The notes beneath the pieces were generated by a model, which was not told where the DNA came from, did no database searches, and was given only the letters and a program-made list of their open reading frames with translations. Shown here piece by piece: positions 55,493-64,000 of a stretch of 64,000 nt of DNA; position 1 is the stretch's first letter; the number at the start of each line of letters is the position of its first letter. A program made the position numbers and the translations under genes. The stretch is taken from contig NC_085118.1 in NCBI RefSeq assembly GCF_030269925.1, forward strand, positions 15,497,001 to 15,561,000. The letters run 5' to 3'. This DNA comes from Bombyx mori (lineage: Eukaryota > Arthropoda > Insecta > Lepidoptera > Bombycidae).

Positions 55493-55850
55493 GGTAAGCT
55501 TTGAGCTCATCTACCAAATAACAGTCAAATTTAAACGGCAGTCAATGGGTGTTGATCGCGTTTCGTATGATTTTACATATAATAAATACTATTGCGCTGT
55601 TAAAAGTTAACTAGTGGTAGGACCTCTTGTGAGTCTGCGCGGGTAGGTATCACCGCCCTGCCTATTTCTGCCGTGAAGCAGTAATGCGTTTCGGTCTGAA
55701 GGGTAGGGCAGCCGTTGTAACTATACTGAGATCTTAGAACTATATCTCAAGGTGGGTGGCGCATTTCCGTTGTAGATGTCTATGGGCTCCAGTAACCGCT
55801 TAACACCAGGTGGGCTGTGAGCTCGTCCATCCATCTAAGCAATAAAAAAT
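55493..55850 (+). repeat. Left arm of an inverted duplication (old SINE tail, unique DNA, Bm1)
   Basis: Runs GGTAAGCTTTGAGCTCATCT, CAAATTTAAACGGCAGTCAA, TGGGTGTTGATCGCGTTTC, GCGCTGTTAAAAGTT and then a Bm1. The same string is found inverted at 56545-56911 with few differences. Confidence 0.9.
55610..55850 (+). mobile_element. Bm1-type SINE in left arm
   Basis: ACTAGTGGTAGGACCTCTTG through CGTTTCGGTCTGAAGGGTAG to CATCCATCTAAGCAATAAAA. 5'-truncated. Confidence 0.92.
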
Positions 55851-56544
55851 AAAGATAAAAGTGATTTTTCCTTGCTTGGAGCGGATCCCTTTCAGCCTAT
55901 ACATCGTAATCTTTACTGCTTTGTAATGTGAAGCACTCGGGGTTAATTACTGCGGTTGCTTTAACGCTGCTTCCAAACAACGATGTTCCAAATACAAAGG
56001 CTTGTTTTCGTAAATGAATTAGTTTAATGACACAAAAATACACTCAAACGAAGACGGAAGACGTTCCAACAACCCGATATATTGCTACTGCCGGTATTTT
56101 ATTGAAGTTCGCGATAAGAGCGTGCTCAGTTTATGTGCCAAGAAATGGTAGTTTATTTTTTTCAGCCACAGTCGAAGGAAAACAAGTAGGAAGTCAATTC
56201 TGATAACGCGTTGCGGCAATAAGACAGTGAAGTGAGTTAATCGCGCGATAACCGCCCCGTTACCGGTCACGCGAGCTTACACTCAAAGCTTTCGTTAGCT
56301 TTCGACTATCGCTTACAGTATTATAATGTACAAGTGAGATTCGAACACGCTACTGTTACCAAATAATTTATGAACATGTAACCTCTATACGATCTTAAAA
56401 GAGGTTAATATGTTATAAAGATGACATAAATGAAATTTTGAATATTGAAACATTAGAAGAAGGAAGATTGGAAATATAAAAGCATTTTGGAATACTGAAA
56501 TATAAAAAACACAAAAAGTGGTAAAGCAATAGCTTTAAATGCTG
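55851..56544. other. Unique spacer of the inverted duplication
   Basis: About 690 bp with no gene or recognised element. Confidence 0.5.
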
Positions 56545-56797
56545 TTTTTTTTTATTTATTGCTTAGATGGATGGACGAGCTCACAGCCCACCTGGTGTTA
56601 AGTGGTTACTGGAGCCCATAGACATCTACGACGTAAATGCGCCACCCACCTTGAGATATAAGTTCTAAGGTCTCAAGTATAGTTACAGCGGCTGCCCCAC
56701 CCTTCAAACCGAAACGCATTACTGCTTCACGGCAGAAAATAGGCAGGGTGTTGCTACCTACCCGCGCGGACTCATTAGAGGTCCTACCACCAGTAAA
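56545..56797 (-). mobile_element. Bm1-type SINE in right arm
   Basis: Poly(T), GATGGACGAGCTCACAGCCC, CCACCCTTCAAACCGAAACG to GAGGTCCTACCACCAGTAAA. Same 5' truncation point as the left-arm copy. Confidence 0.92.
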
Positions 56798-56911
56798 CTT
56801 TTAACAGCGCAATGGTATTTATTATATGTAAAATCACAGGAAACGCGATCAACACCCGTTGACTGCCGTTTAAATTTGACTGTTATTTGGTAGATGAGCT
56901 CAAAGCTTACC
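56545..56911 (-). repeat. Right arm of the inverted duplication
   Basis: Reverse complement equals the left arm: beyond the Bm1 it reads AACTTTTAACAGCGC, GAAACGCGATCAACACCCGT, TGACTGCCGTTTAAATTTG and AGATGAGCTCAAAGCTTACC. Confidence 0.9.
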
Positions 56912-58288
56912 ACGAGTACCACCACCTACCTCTTTATAGAGCAACTCATTTGCTATAGTTTTACTAGGCTAAACTTTATTTTGATGTAAATAAAATAATA
57001 CATTATAAACATATTAAATTTATATTGATATGTTTGTTGAAATGTCTCGCAAGCCAGCCGGTGTGCGTTGATGGTACCTACTGATGAATATGGATCGCTT
57101 AACTTTAACTTGAGCCACGAATTACAGGAATATTATTAGATTCGGGATTCCTAGGCTGGGTCCCTGGGAAAACTTACTTGGTATCTGTGGATCGTTTTAC
57201 TTTACTAAAAAGCTTTCAGATTGTGTTCGTTATGGATTAGAGTTTATTGGTATAATTATTTCTAATTTTTTTTGCTTAGTGCCAAAAATTTTAAATGTTT
57301 TTGAAGTTGTGAAGTGTAATTAATTTTATGTATATAAAATTGTAAGCCAGTAGCGTAAAGTGAACTGAGATGGAATGAGTCAAGATGAACTGAAATAATG
57401 TCCCAGTAAAAATGTGGGAAACATACTGAGACTTGAATGAGCTTTTTGGAAGATCCTGAGAAGTCGTGTTGGCGACTTTGTTTAATTTCCGACACTTGTG
57501 CACTTTCAAAGACACTAAATGATCAACGAACTACGTTTATAACAGGTTCAAACATAAAGAAACACTAAATAAAATAAAAATAAAAAAACAGAAATACTCT
57601 CCTCGTGTTGCCGCCAAAAACTCGCTAATAATGACTTTTCAAAGCGTCAATCATCAGGAAGAGGACTTCGTTCCAGACTTATATGGTATAAAGGAGAAAA
57701 TACCTTTGCCAAATCCCTGAAATTCTTTGCCTATTATTTTAAATGAAATGCTTTACTAAATAGCATCAAAAATTCTTCATCACACACTATTCTTGAAAGA
57801 AAAAAAAAACAATACCACGCCACACGTACGTAAGTACGAAAATAAACGCTACTTATCGAGTGCGAACACGATCGGCTTAAACGAAAACGTTATAAAGGTA
57901 TACGCTTAATACGCAATCGGCGACGGTTGGCTGTTCAGAAAAAAAAAACCTATAATCTTAACGTCGTATTAACCGGGTCATAAAAAGATAAAGGTCGTGC
58001 CACATACCCGCTAAGTGCGTTCAGTTTCAACGCCACCTTTAGTGCCTCGGTAACTGCCTTCCAACCAAAATATCTTGGAACATCGGTAAAGTGGAATACA
58101 TCTTTAACACTCAAATTTATTCTGAACTAATCTTGTTAAAAAGTTTCGGACAAAATAATAAGCTTAATGGATATTTTCATTTTGAATTAATAATTTTTGA
58201 TTAGATTAAATCAATGCAATTGAAAAATATAACAGTAAATTTATCTAAAATTTACCTTTTGTAGTTGTCGTGATTAGCATTAAATCTA
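56912..58288. other. AT-rich non-coding stretch
   Basis: No gene recognised. A 9-base A run near 57801 and scattered short frames only. Confidence 0.45.
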
Positions 58289-58872
58289 TCTATATATATA
58301 AAAGAAAGTCGTGTTAGTTACACTATTTATAACTCCAGAACGGCTGAACTGATTTAGCTGAAAATTGGTGGGTAGGTAGTTTAGGAACAGGAGAAGGACA
58401 TATGATACATTTTATCACGTTCCTGTGGGACGTGACATAAAAGGTAGTATAACAAAACGCAACTGATATGGAATAACAAAACGCAACTGACAGCTAAACG
58501 TAATGTAGTCTATGGTTAATTATGATAGTATTTTGAAGTTAACTGGTTGATATGTTTGTTTTGAGTTTCTATTAGCTTATTATGCTGAGATAGGTAATCA
58601 TTAAGAAAGCCATGCCGCGACCAACATTATCAAATCTTTCACGACGAAGCCGTAATGCAACTAGGATTCGAAACATTGCGAGTGAAAGGACTGAAGAAGA
58701 ACAAGAAATAAAATAATAATAACAACTAAAACACATGGCTAATAAAGAATCATTAAAATACTTGCTTTTTTAATTTACATTAATTATCCAAATAAAAAAT
58801 TGACCTTGATAAAATCAAAAGTCAGCTCATTTATTGCCTCTAAGGCGGAACAAAGTTCGCCGGGTCAGCTAG
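58289..58872 (+). mobile_element. Internally deleted Helitron with both termini
   Basis: Starts TCTATATATATAAAAGAAAG (a TCTA repeat also allows 58285). It has the CCAGAACGGCTGAACTGATT block and ends GGCGGAACAAAGTTCGCCGG...TCAGCTAG next to host T 58873. The GGCGGAAC/GTTCGCC hairpin just before CTAG is diagnostic. Confidence 0.9.
58612..58716 (+). pseudogene. N-terminal remnant of Helitron Rep/helicase frame
   Basis: Open for 34 codons: MPRPTLSNLSRRSRNATRIR then NIASERTEEEQEIK and stop. A start such as MxRxxxxxxxRRSRNAxRxR(N/x)xRxxETxEE(R/Q) is how several animal Helitron Rep-helicase proteins begin, as I recall. Autonomous elements encode a rolling-circle replication initiator fused to a DNA helicase of more than 1000 residues. 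Here everything after the first few dozen residues is deleted, leaving a 584-bp non-autonomous derivative. This links the element to a coding parent. Assignment rests on the short motif and its position inside a clear Helitron. Confidence 0.6.
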
Positions 58873-59467
58873 TTCTAAATAAGTGAATAAATTGGCAAAA
58901 GAATCACAAGAAGTTTGCGTAATGTCGCGCGAGTCTAAAATTAACAAGGACCAACCGTAGCTGGTCGGTTGGCTGTCGCAAACGCGCGCGGTCTAATATA
59001 CCCCGTACGCGCTGTTATGAGGGCAGTGAAAAGATATAGCGAAGTCGATGCGCGTGGTCTGAATTCGAATAGGCTACGAAAGGCCCAGCGGATTGACCGA
59101 GCTGCGGCGGGCTTTAATATTGAGTGTTTTTATTGTGAAGGTGTTCCAATAGCGCGACTGTGGCCTCACGACTTATATTGGTTTTGTTTGAATCCGACAA
59201 GTATGGATATTTTTATTGGATGACACTAGTGCTACACTAAAAAGTTCTCTAGTTACTGGTAGTTAGAAAATATTACAAAGATAAAAATTAAAATGCTTCT
59301 CTTATCATCATATCAACATGTTTTCAACATATATTTATTATAACAAGTCAATGTTTTTAATTATATTCTTTTAATTTTCGACTTATCGTCTATTTTTCCT
59401 ACTGATGGCATAACTTCTCGTTTCATAGATACATCTAGGTTAACCACTGCAGTTAAGTTTTCTTTAC
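58873..59467. other. Unique stretch with GC-richer patch and an 84-codon frame
   Basis: From about 58925 to 59120 the sequence is CpG-rich (AACGCGCGCGGTCTAATATA, CGATGCGCGTGGTCTGAATT). The frame 58969-59223 translates to a basic, Arg-rich N-terminal half without a recognised motif. Could be a decayed element or regulatory DNA. Confidence 0.3.
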
Positions 59468-59672
59468 TAGTTATTACTGGTGGTAGGACCTCTTTTGAGT
59501 CCGCACGGGTAGGTACCACCGCCCTGCCTATTTTTGCCGTGAAGCAGTAATACGTTTCGGTTTGAAGGGTAGGGCAGCCGTTGTAACTATACTTATGTCT
59601 ATGGGTTCCAGTAACTACTTAACACCAGGTGAGCTGTGGGTTCGTCCAACCATCTATGCAATAAATAATAAA
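59468..59672 (+). mobile_element. Bm1-type SINE, internally deleted
   Basis: ACTGGTGGTAGGACCTCTTT, TGCCGTGAAGCAGTAATACG, GGCAGCCGTTGTAACTATAC, then a deletion of about 55 bp before TATGTCTATGGGTTCCAGTA. Confidence 0.9.
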
Positions 59673-60690
59673 AAAAGTATTTAAGATTTTCGTAAGAAAT
59701 TCTTAAGAAAACTTCGCGTGAACTCACGATTAATGAATCACCTGCCTTTCATTGATGTTTATTGGGGCGAACCAATAAAAATAACTCATAAACCAAAACA
59801 AAAACCTCGCCAAAGATGGCTATATCTTCTGCACAATTAACAGGGGCCTTATCTGCCCCGCCAGCCCTCCTTAGTACGAACTTAACCCTCCTACGAAATG
59901 GGTCACTCGGGCCCTTATTAACGCTTATTGTACGTAGCGGGAACTGCTATTGATTGATGAGAAAAAGTCGAGGAAAACTGCTGATACAACAACGATCCGA
60001 TGTTGTATTCGTTATTATATAATTGCTCTTGTTTTTAGTAGAAAACAAATATTATTTCTATTCCTTTATCCACGAGTATTACAAAAGGCTTATTTCCCAC
60101 AGAAATCTCAAGATATAATTAGTCAATTTTGTTGCAAATAAAACGTGGAAGTCAGGAAATATTTTTATATAAATATAGTCGTCTGTAAGCCACCAATTCT
60201 GTAAAGTGTCTCAAGAAAACAAGTTATGTCTGAAGAACGTTAATAGCAATAAATAAATATTTAATTTTGATAATCCCAATATAGCTATGGTCTGATAAAC
60301 AAACAATGGACATTTTCTTCGTGCATGTTAATATTGAAGGTCCTTTTGAATTTCGATTACGCGCCCTTTTCACAGAAGTTTCTAGGTTTTAATTCAGTTT
60401 TTTAATTTTATGGTTAATTTGTGTTGCGTATTAGTGAAATTAGTATATTATAGATACCTTAGTATTACTGTTGATTTTATGGATTTTTATAATTGATTTG
60501 TCCTTCCAGCCACCTTGTATTATTACTAGAGCTATTTTTTAAATTAAGACTTATGAATGCAGAAATACGCCGGTTGGTGGTACCTACCAGCGCGGTGTCG
60601 TGCGAATGTTAATATATAATATTGTACGGTATCTTTAGTGAGCTTAGTGTGAGTTTTTTAACTTTTCAACCCTTCCGAACCCTAACCCTA
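59673..60690. other. Non-coding stretch with Bm1 scrap
   Basis: Unique sequence with a GC-richer patch at 59845-59940. GTTGGTGGTACCTACCAGCG near 60573 is a minus-strand Bm1 scrap. CCCTAACCCTAA at 60680 is only two units. Confidence 0.4.
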
Positions 60691-60838
60691 ACGTGTAACG
60701 AGCCCTCGGGGCTAAAACCTGAAGGTTGCTAACACAGGCCCTAGCAAGAGCAGTGCTTCGCAGAATTTACCAACGGATCGGAAACGCGACCCACTGAGAA
60801 GATCCGGCGAGAAACTCAGTTGGTTGTGTGTATGGGTT
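60691..60838 (-). mobile_element. Jockey-type LINE 3' UTR fragment
   Basis: GAGCCCTCGGGGCTAAAACC, CCCTAGCAAGAGCAGTGCTT and CCACTGAGAAGATCCGGCGA are the reverse complement of the tail after 16095. Confidence 0.75.
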
Positions 60839-61705
60839 AGCTTACTCTCCGAGCCCTTTGTCTCAAGCGACGGGTCCGACGAGATAATGGAATATAATGA
60901 TAATATGAATATCCAGAAGATACTCCTACCCATTCTCCAGTGAATCAATCCTATAGCCATCTTTTGCGACACCAATGGAAAGAGATGGGTTGGGTCCACC
61001 AATAAGTAGAGATTATACAAAATGTGAATGAATAAATAACAAGACTATAGTAATTAGTCTAGTGGTACTCAAGATTCCTCAAAGTAAATTTAGTAGGTTA
61101 ACTAATTAAGATAGTGTAATTACAGATAGAGCGTGCACTGGACGGTTAATGGTAGCAAGATAAACACAGCTCAATGTGACTGAGGTTATCAAATTCAGAC
61201 ACAGGCGAAGTGGAAAAACAATTCCATCTAAACGAAGAAACACTCTCAGAGTGATGTTGATTAGAATTGAAAATAAAATTTCCGTGCTGATTCGCGCTAA
61301 AACAATATTGTCTCCTGTAGTATAGATATTGGTAACACGATAATTTGGTACACAAATAACCACAGCTGATGTTGTTAACCCTTTGAGGTCTATTGTCCAC
61401 ATGTATTGGACATATGTACATTCCTACATTACATAAATCTTAGGATTGCAAAGGGCTAAGTAATTCAAATCAAACTGTGAGTTTTTGCTTTTAATAAATC
61501 TCTTCCAGTTCGGTAAATGTATTCAATTCAACCGTTGCAACTAGTTTAAAATAATGAAATGTCCATCGTGTTATTAGAAAATTACAATAAAAATGAGCGC
61601 TTGTGAACATATTTATTGTTGCTACTATTTCCTATTATGAAGTTTAATAACAAATCTGAGGCTTTAAATGTATTTTTAGAAGCTTTTTTTCAGTGTTTTT
61701 GTTTT
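60839..61705. other. AT-rich non-coding stretch
   Basis: No gene or element recognised; overlapping minus-strand frames at 61106-61421 look fortuitous. Confidence 0.45.
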
Positions 61706-62040
61706 GAAGTGAAAACTTCTTTAGAATCGTTGTGATTTCAAACCGGATGCAACGGAAAAAACGACAGGTAAGAGATAAATACAAAAATGTGTAGGATGAA
61801 GCCAGCAAAGAATGAGACAGAAATATACATACTATTTAATACAGTGCCATCTGTGAGATTTTTTAATACTAACGTGTGTATGAAAGCTCTTGTAGTGAAT
61901 TTTAATTTAGGATTATACGTGAAATTAAAATATCAATTCACAGAGGGCGCTACCTTACAATTATTTACTAATGACAAAATTTTACATATACTTAAGACGT
62001 TTAGGATAATTGTATTTTAATTTTGGAAGGTTTCACTTCT
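61706..62040. mobile_element. Possible short TIR element
   Basis: Left end GAAGTGAAAACTTCT and right end, inverted, AGAAGTGAAACCTTC. The left end block (GAATCGTTGTGATTTCAAAC, CGGATGCAACGG) is also at 31816-31866, showing dispersal. A 77-codon frame inside has no known motif. Confidence 0.4.
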
Positions 62041-62924
62041 ACCACGTGTGAATTGCACACATGTAATTTTTTTGTTTAGCTAGAGATGTCTAATGTTGTA
62101 TATAAACGATATTTCTAAAACCATTCTTTGGGTTCCAATAGTTTTCTGGATTAGTCGTATTAAAATGTACCTGTGTAGGTTATTTTAATATAATTTTTTA
62201 TTTTATTTAAACTATTTAAAGTTTTTCATCTCTTTTTCATTACACAACAATACCAATCTTAAAATATAAATTGTATCATTCTGAAACTAAGTAGAATTTG
62301 TGTTTTTGAAACAACATTCTTTTTTTGTTACTTTTCCCTGAATTATTTAAACTAGAGGCACAATCTATATTGTTTCTCAGACACGCGAAACCACTATTTT
62401 TAAGTCCCCCAAGCAAGGACAATTCAAAATCGTTACCCTTTAATTTTGATAATAGATACGAAGCACCACCATTGAGATTCACGGCTCAAGATAAACTGGC
62501 TTTAAACACGAATGTTTTATTCATTCGTAAATAATTAGGAATTTACTTATTATTCACAGTCGTTTTAGTGTTACATTAATTCGTTTCGCTCATAAATATG
62601 TAAGATTTTATCGGGTATTAGTGAGATTTGCTATTAAGAATGTTCAGAGACAATACTTACTTAGATACGCGGTAATTTAGAATAAATGTCGTTGTTTTTA
62701 TCTGTATGCGGAACAAAATTAAATATAATGGTTTTCGAACATAACATATCTGTGTTTACACGCATTTTTGAATTTACGTGCAAGATTTTAGTACACTGCG
62801 GCCTTAACCCTTAATTAACCCTTTTGATAGATTTTGACGTGTGAGATGTTTTTATATTCGCTTTGTCGGGGAATTCTGCGAATTAAATATAAAAGAATAA
62901 TTAAATATCTATTCTATCGGCCGG
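62041..62924. other. AT-rich non-coding stretch
   Basis: Nothing recognised; frames at 62276-62534 on both strands overlap and look fortuitous. Confidence 0.45.
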
Positions 62925-63060
62925 TGTAGGATGGCCTCCTGCCAGGTGATGTCTTGCGAAGGGTGGCCCGCACGAATTCTATGAGGAGAGCTAAAAATAG
63001 GGTCAGTGGCGTAAATTGAGAGAGCCCATGTGCAGCAGTGGGAGATGTTGTTAATGAAAG
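62925..63060 (+). mobile_element. Decayed RTE-clade LINE tail
   Basis: Fragments of the ending are readable across frames: GWPPAR, AKGG, and HVQQW (compare GRPPxRW...GEAYVQQW). Several indels. Confidence 0.5.
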
Positions 63061-63206
63061 AGTCGGGTCAGGTTTTTGACGTGACAACGTCTTATAATCC
63101 GATGGAGCCGGCTGCACGCATGAAAAAACATAACTCATGCGGCGTTACCTCGCTCTGAGGCGTGCCATTTAAGGCTTGAAGTGCAAGCGTACCATCGTAA
63201 CATCCG
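63061..63206. repeat. Unclassified repeat-like block
   Basis: TTTTTGACGTGACAACGTCT, GGAGCCGGCTGCACGCATGA and AACATAACTCATGCGGCG. It looks like the terminal part of another element, but no second copy is in the window. Confidence 0.35.
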
Positions 63207-63367
63207 GCTTGCCACGTACCATCCGGCTATGGAATGAGGTTCTCTCCACGGTGTTTCCCGAGCGCTATGACATGTCCTTCTTCAAACGAGGCTTGTGGAG
63301 AGTATTAAGCGGTAGGCAGCGGCTTGGCTCTGCCCCTGGCATTGCTGAAATCCATGGGCGACGGTAA
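63176..63367 (+). pseudogene. C-terminal tail of LINE-A reverse transcriptase protein
   Basis: The frame carries LPRTIRLWNEVLSTVFP, RYDMSFFKRGLWRVLSGRQR and SAPGIAEIHGRR before the stop. It is nearly the same as 24599-24805 from PRTIRLWNE onward; the first 12 or so codons (63176-63210) are non-LINE sequence read through by chance. No catalytic domain remains. Confidence 0.75.
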
Positions 63368-63425
63368 CCACTCACCATCAGGTGGGCCGTATGCTTGTCT
63401 AGCTACAAGGGCAATAAAAAAAAGC
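63207..63425 (+). mobile_element. LINE-A 3' end, 5'-truncated
   Basis: CTTGCCACGTACCATCCGGC through CTTCTTCAAACGAGGCTTGT and CAGCGGCTTGGCTCTGCCCC to GGGCAATAAAAAAAAGCGAG. Sharp left boundary at about 63207. Confidence 0.87.
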
Positions 63426-64000
63426 GAGAGCGCGCAACGAGCGACAAAGAGGCACAATCGGCCTCCGCGTTCGGCAGCGTTCGACATCTGTCTCTCTCCT
63501 ACTTGAGTGAGCGATGCATCCGCGTGGACAGCTGCTATACAATAATACATTTACATGTTTTCGTCAAGTATGAAGTTCAGTGAGTGATTTCCATTTACCT
63601 CCTTCTCTATATCCATACAAAATATCTAATAATAAAAAAAAATACATATTCGAATCAAAGTCTAATCGTATCTTTCATCTGAGTATAATGGAGGTCTCAT
63701 ACTTTAATCTATTACGGTAATAATCAAATACAATGATTATCATAATATATTTGCGTTTAGGGTTCCGTACGTAAGCGATCTAATAACCGCCAAATACACT
63801 TCAGCCGCAGTCTACATAAAATTCAATTTGCATATTATTGAGGCAATTAATAACTCGGCCGGGATCTCGGCGTATTCCGGGATCATACTAGATTCGAAGC
63901 CGGCCACGCCGGATCCCGGACCCGCTTTAATGGAAATATTAATCACCGTTCAACTATCATTACTATAAATACAAGAGCACGGAGATATACGTTTTCAACT
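63426..64000. other. Unique sequence to window end
   Basis: CpG-bearing patches at 63426-63530 and 63855-63930 (CGGCCGGGATCTCGGCGTAT, GCCGGCCACGCCGGATCCCG). No gene or repeat recognised. Confidence 0.4.

Noticed and set aside
60676..60692. CCCTAACCCTAA resembling telomeric repeat
   Set aside because: Only two units and not the lepidopteran TTAGG pentamer.
1..64000. CRISPR arrays, operons, phage or plasmid features
   Set aside because: No regularly spaced repeats and no prokaryotic gene organisation; the window is animal intronic DNA.

Overview
This window looks like non-coding DNA from a lepidopteran, most probably the silkworm Bombyx mori. It is AT-rich. It holds roughly 25 to 30 copies or relics of the tRNA-headed Bm1-type SINE, many Helitron ends of the lepidopteran type, and several families of 5'-truncated LINE ends. 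There is no bacterial-style gene density. Almost every open reading frame longer than 60 codons is either inside a transposable element or a chance frame in AT-rich DNA.

I can support one host-gene exon. It lies at 39836-39915 on the minus strand, is 80 nt long and has a clean splice acceptor and donor. Its 26 complete codons encode the middle of the second RNA-recognition motif of a CELF/Bruno-family RNA-binding protein, and the ending SQTMP points to the CELF3-6 / Drosophila bruno-3 branch. The simplest reading is that the whole window is two very long introns of that gene, at least 24 kb on the 5' side (higher coordinates) and at least 39.8 kb on the 3' side, filled with transposons.

Layout. 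1-10 kb: a Helitron 3' end, RTE-type LINE scraps, Bm1 copies, a Helitron of a palindromic-end family (5065-5494) and a long CT microsatellite. 10-20 kb: an LTR-like stretch, repeat X, a nearly full-length Bm1 (13743-14192), a jockey-type LINE tail with a 75-codon frame, and two more palindromic-end Helitrons. 20-30 kb: older elements, an RTE tail, a relic of an R1-type 3' UTR, a piggyBac-type MITE with TTAA ends (27211-27514), and a repeat-poor AT-rich stretch. 30-40 kb: a possible TIR element, repeat X interrupted by a tRNA-derived SINE, Helitrons (34666-35481 and a 158-bp minimal copy at 36606-36763), a young 5'-truncated R1-clade retrotransposon with a perfect 14-bp target duplication (37613-38845), then the exon. 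40-50 kb: clustered Bm1 copies in both orientations, a CpG-rich unique island (44.4-45.3 kb) and a hydrophobic ORF of unknown status. 50-64 kb: a head-to-head pair of Helitrons, a roughly 360-bp inverted duplication around a Bm1, an internally deleted Helitron that keeps the start of its Rep/helicase frame, and LINE tails.

Nothing here forms an operon-like or defence-like system. The interest lies in precise insertion junctions, inverted-repeat architecture inside an intron, and a few unique GC-rich islands that could be regulatory. Family assignments are from memory of element types and from comparing copies within the window. No search was run, and boundaries of old elements are approximate.
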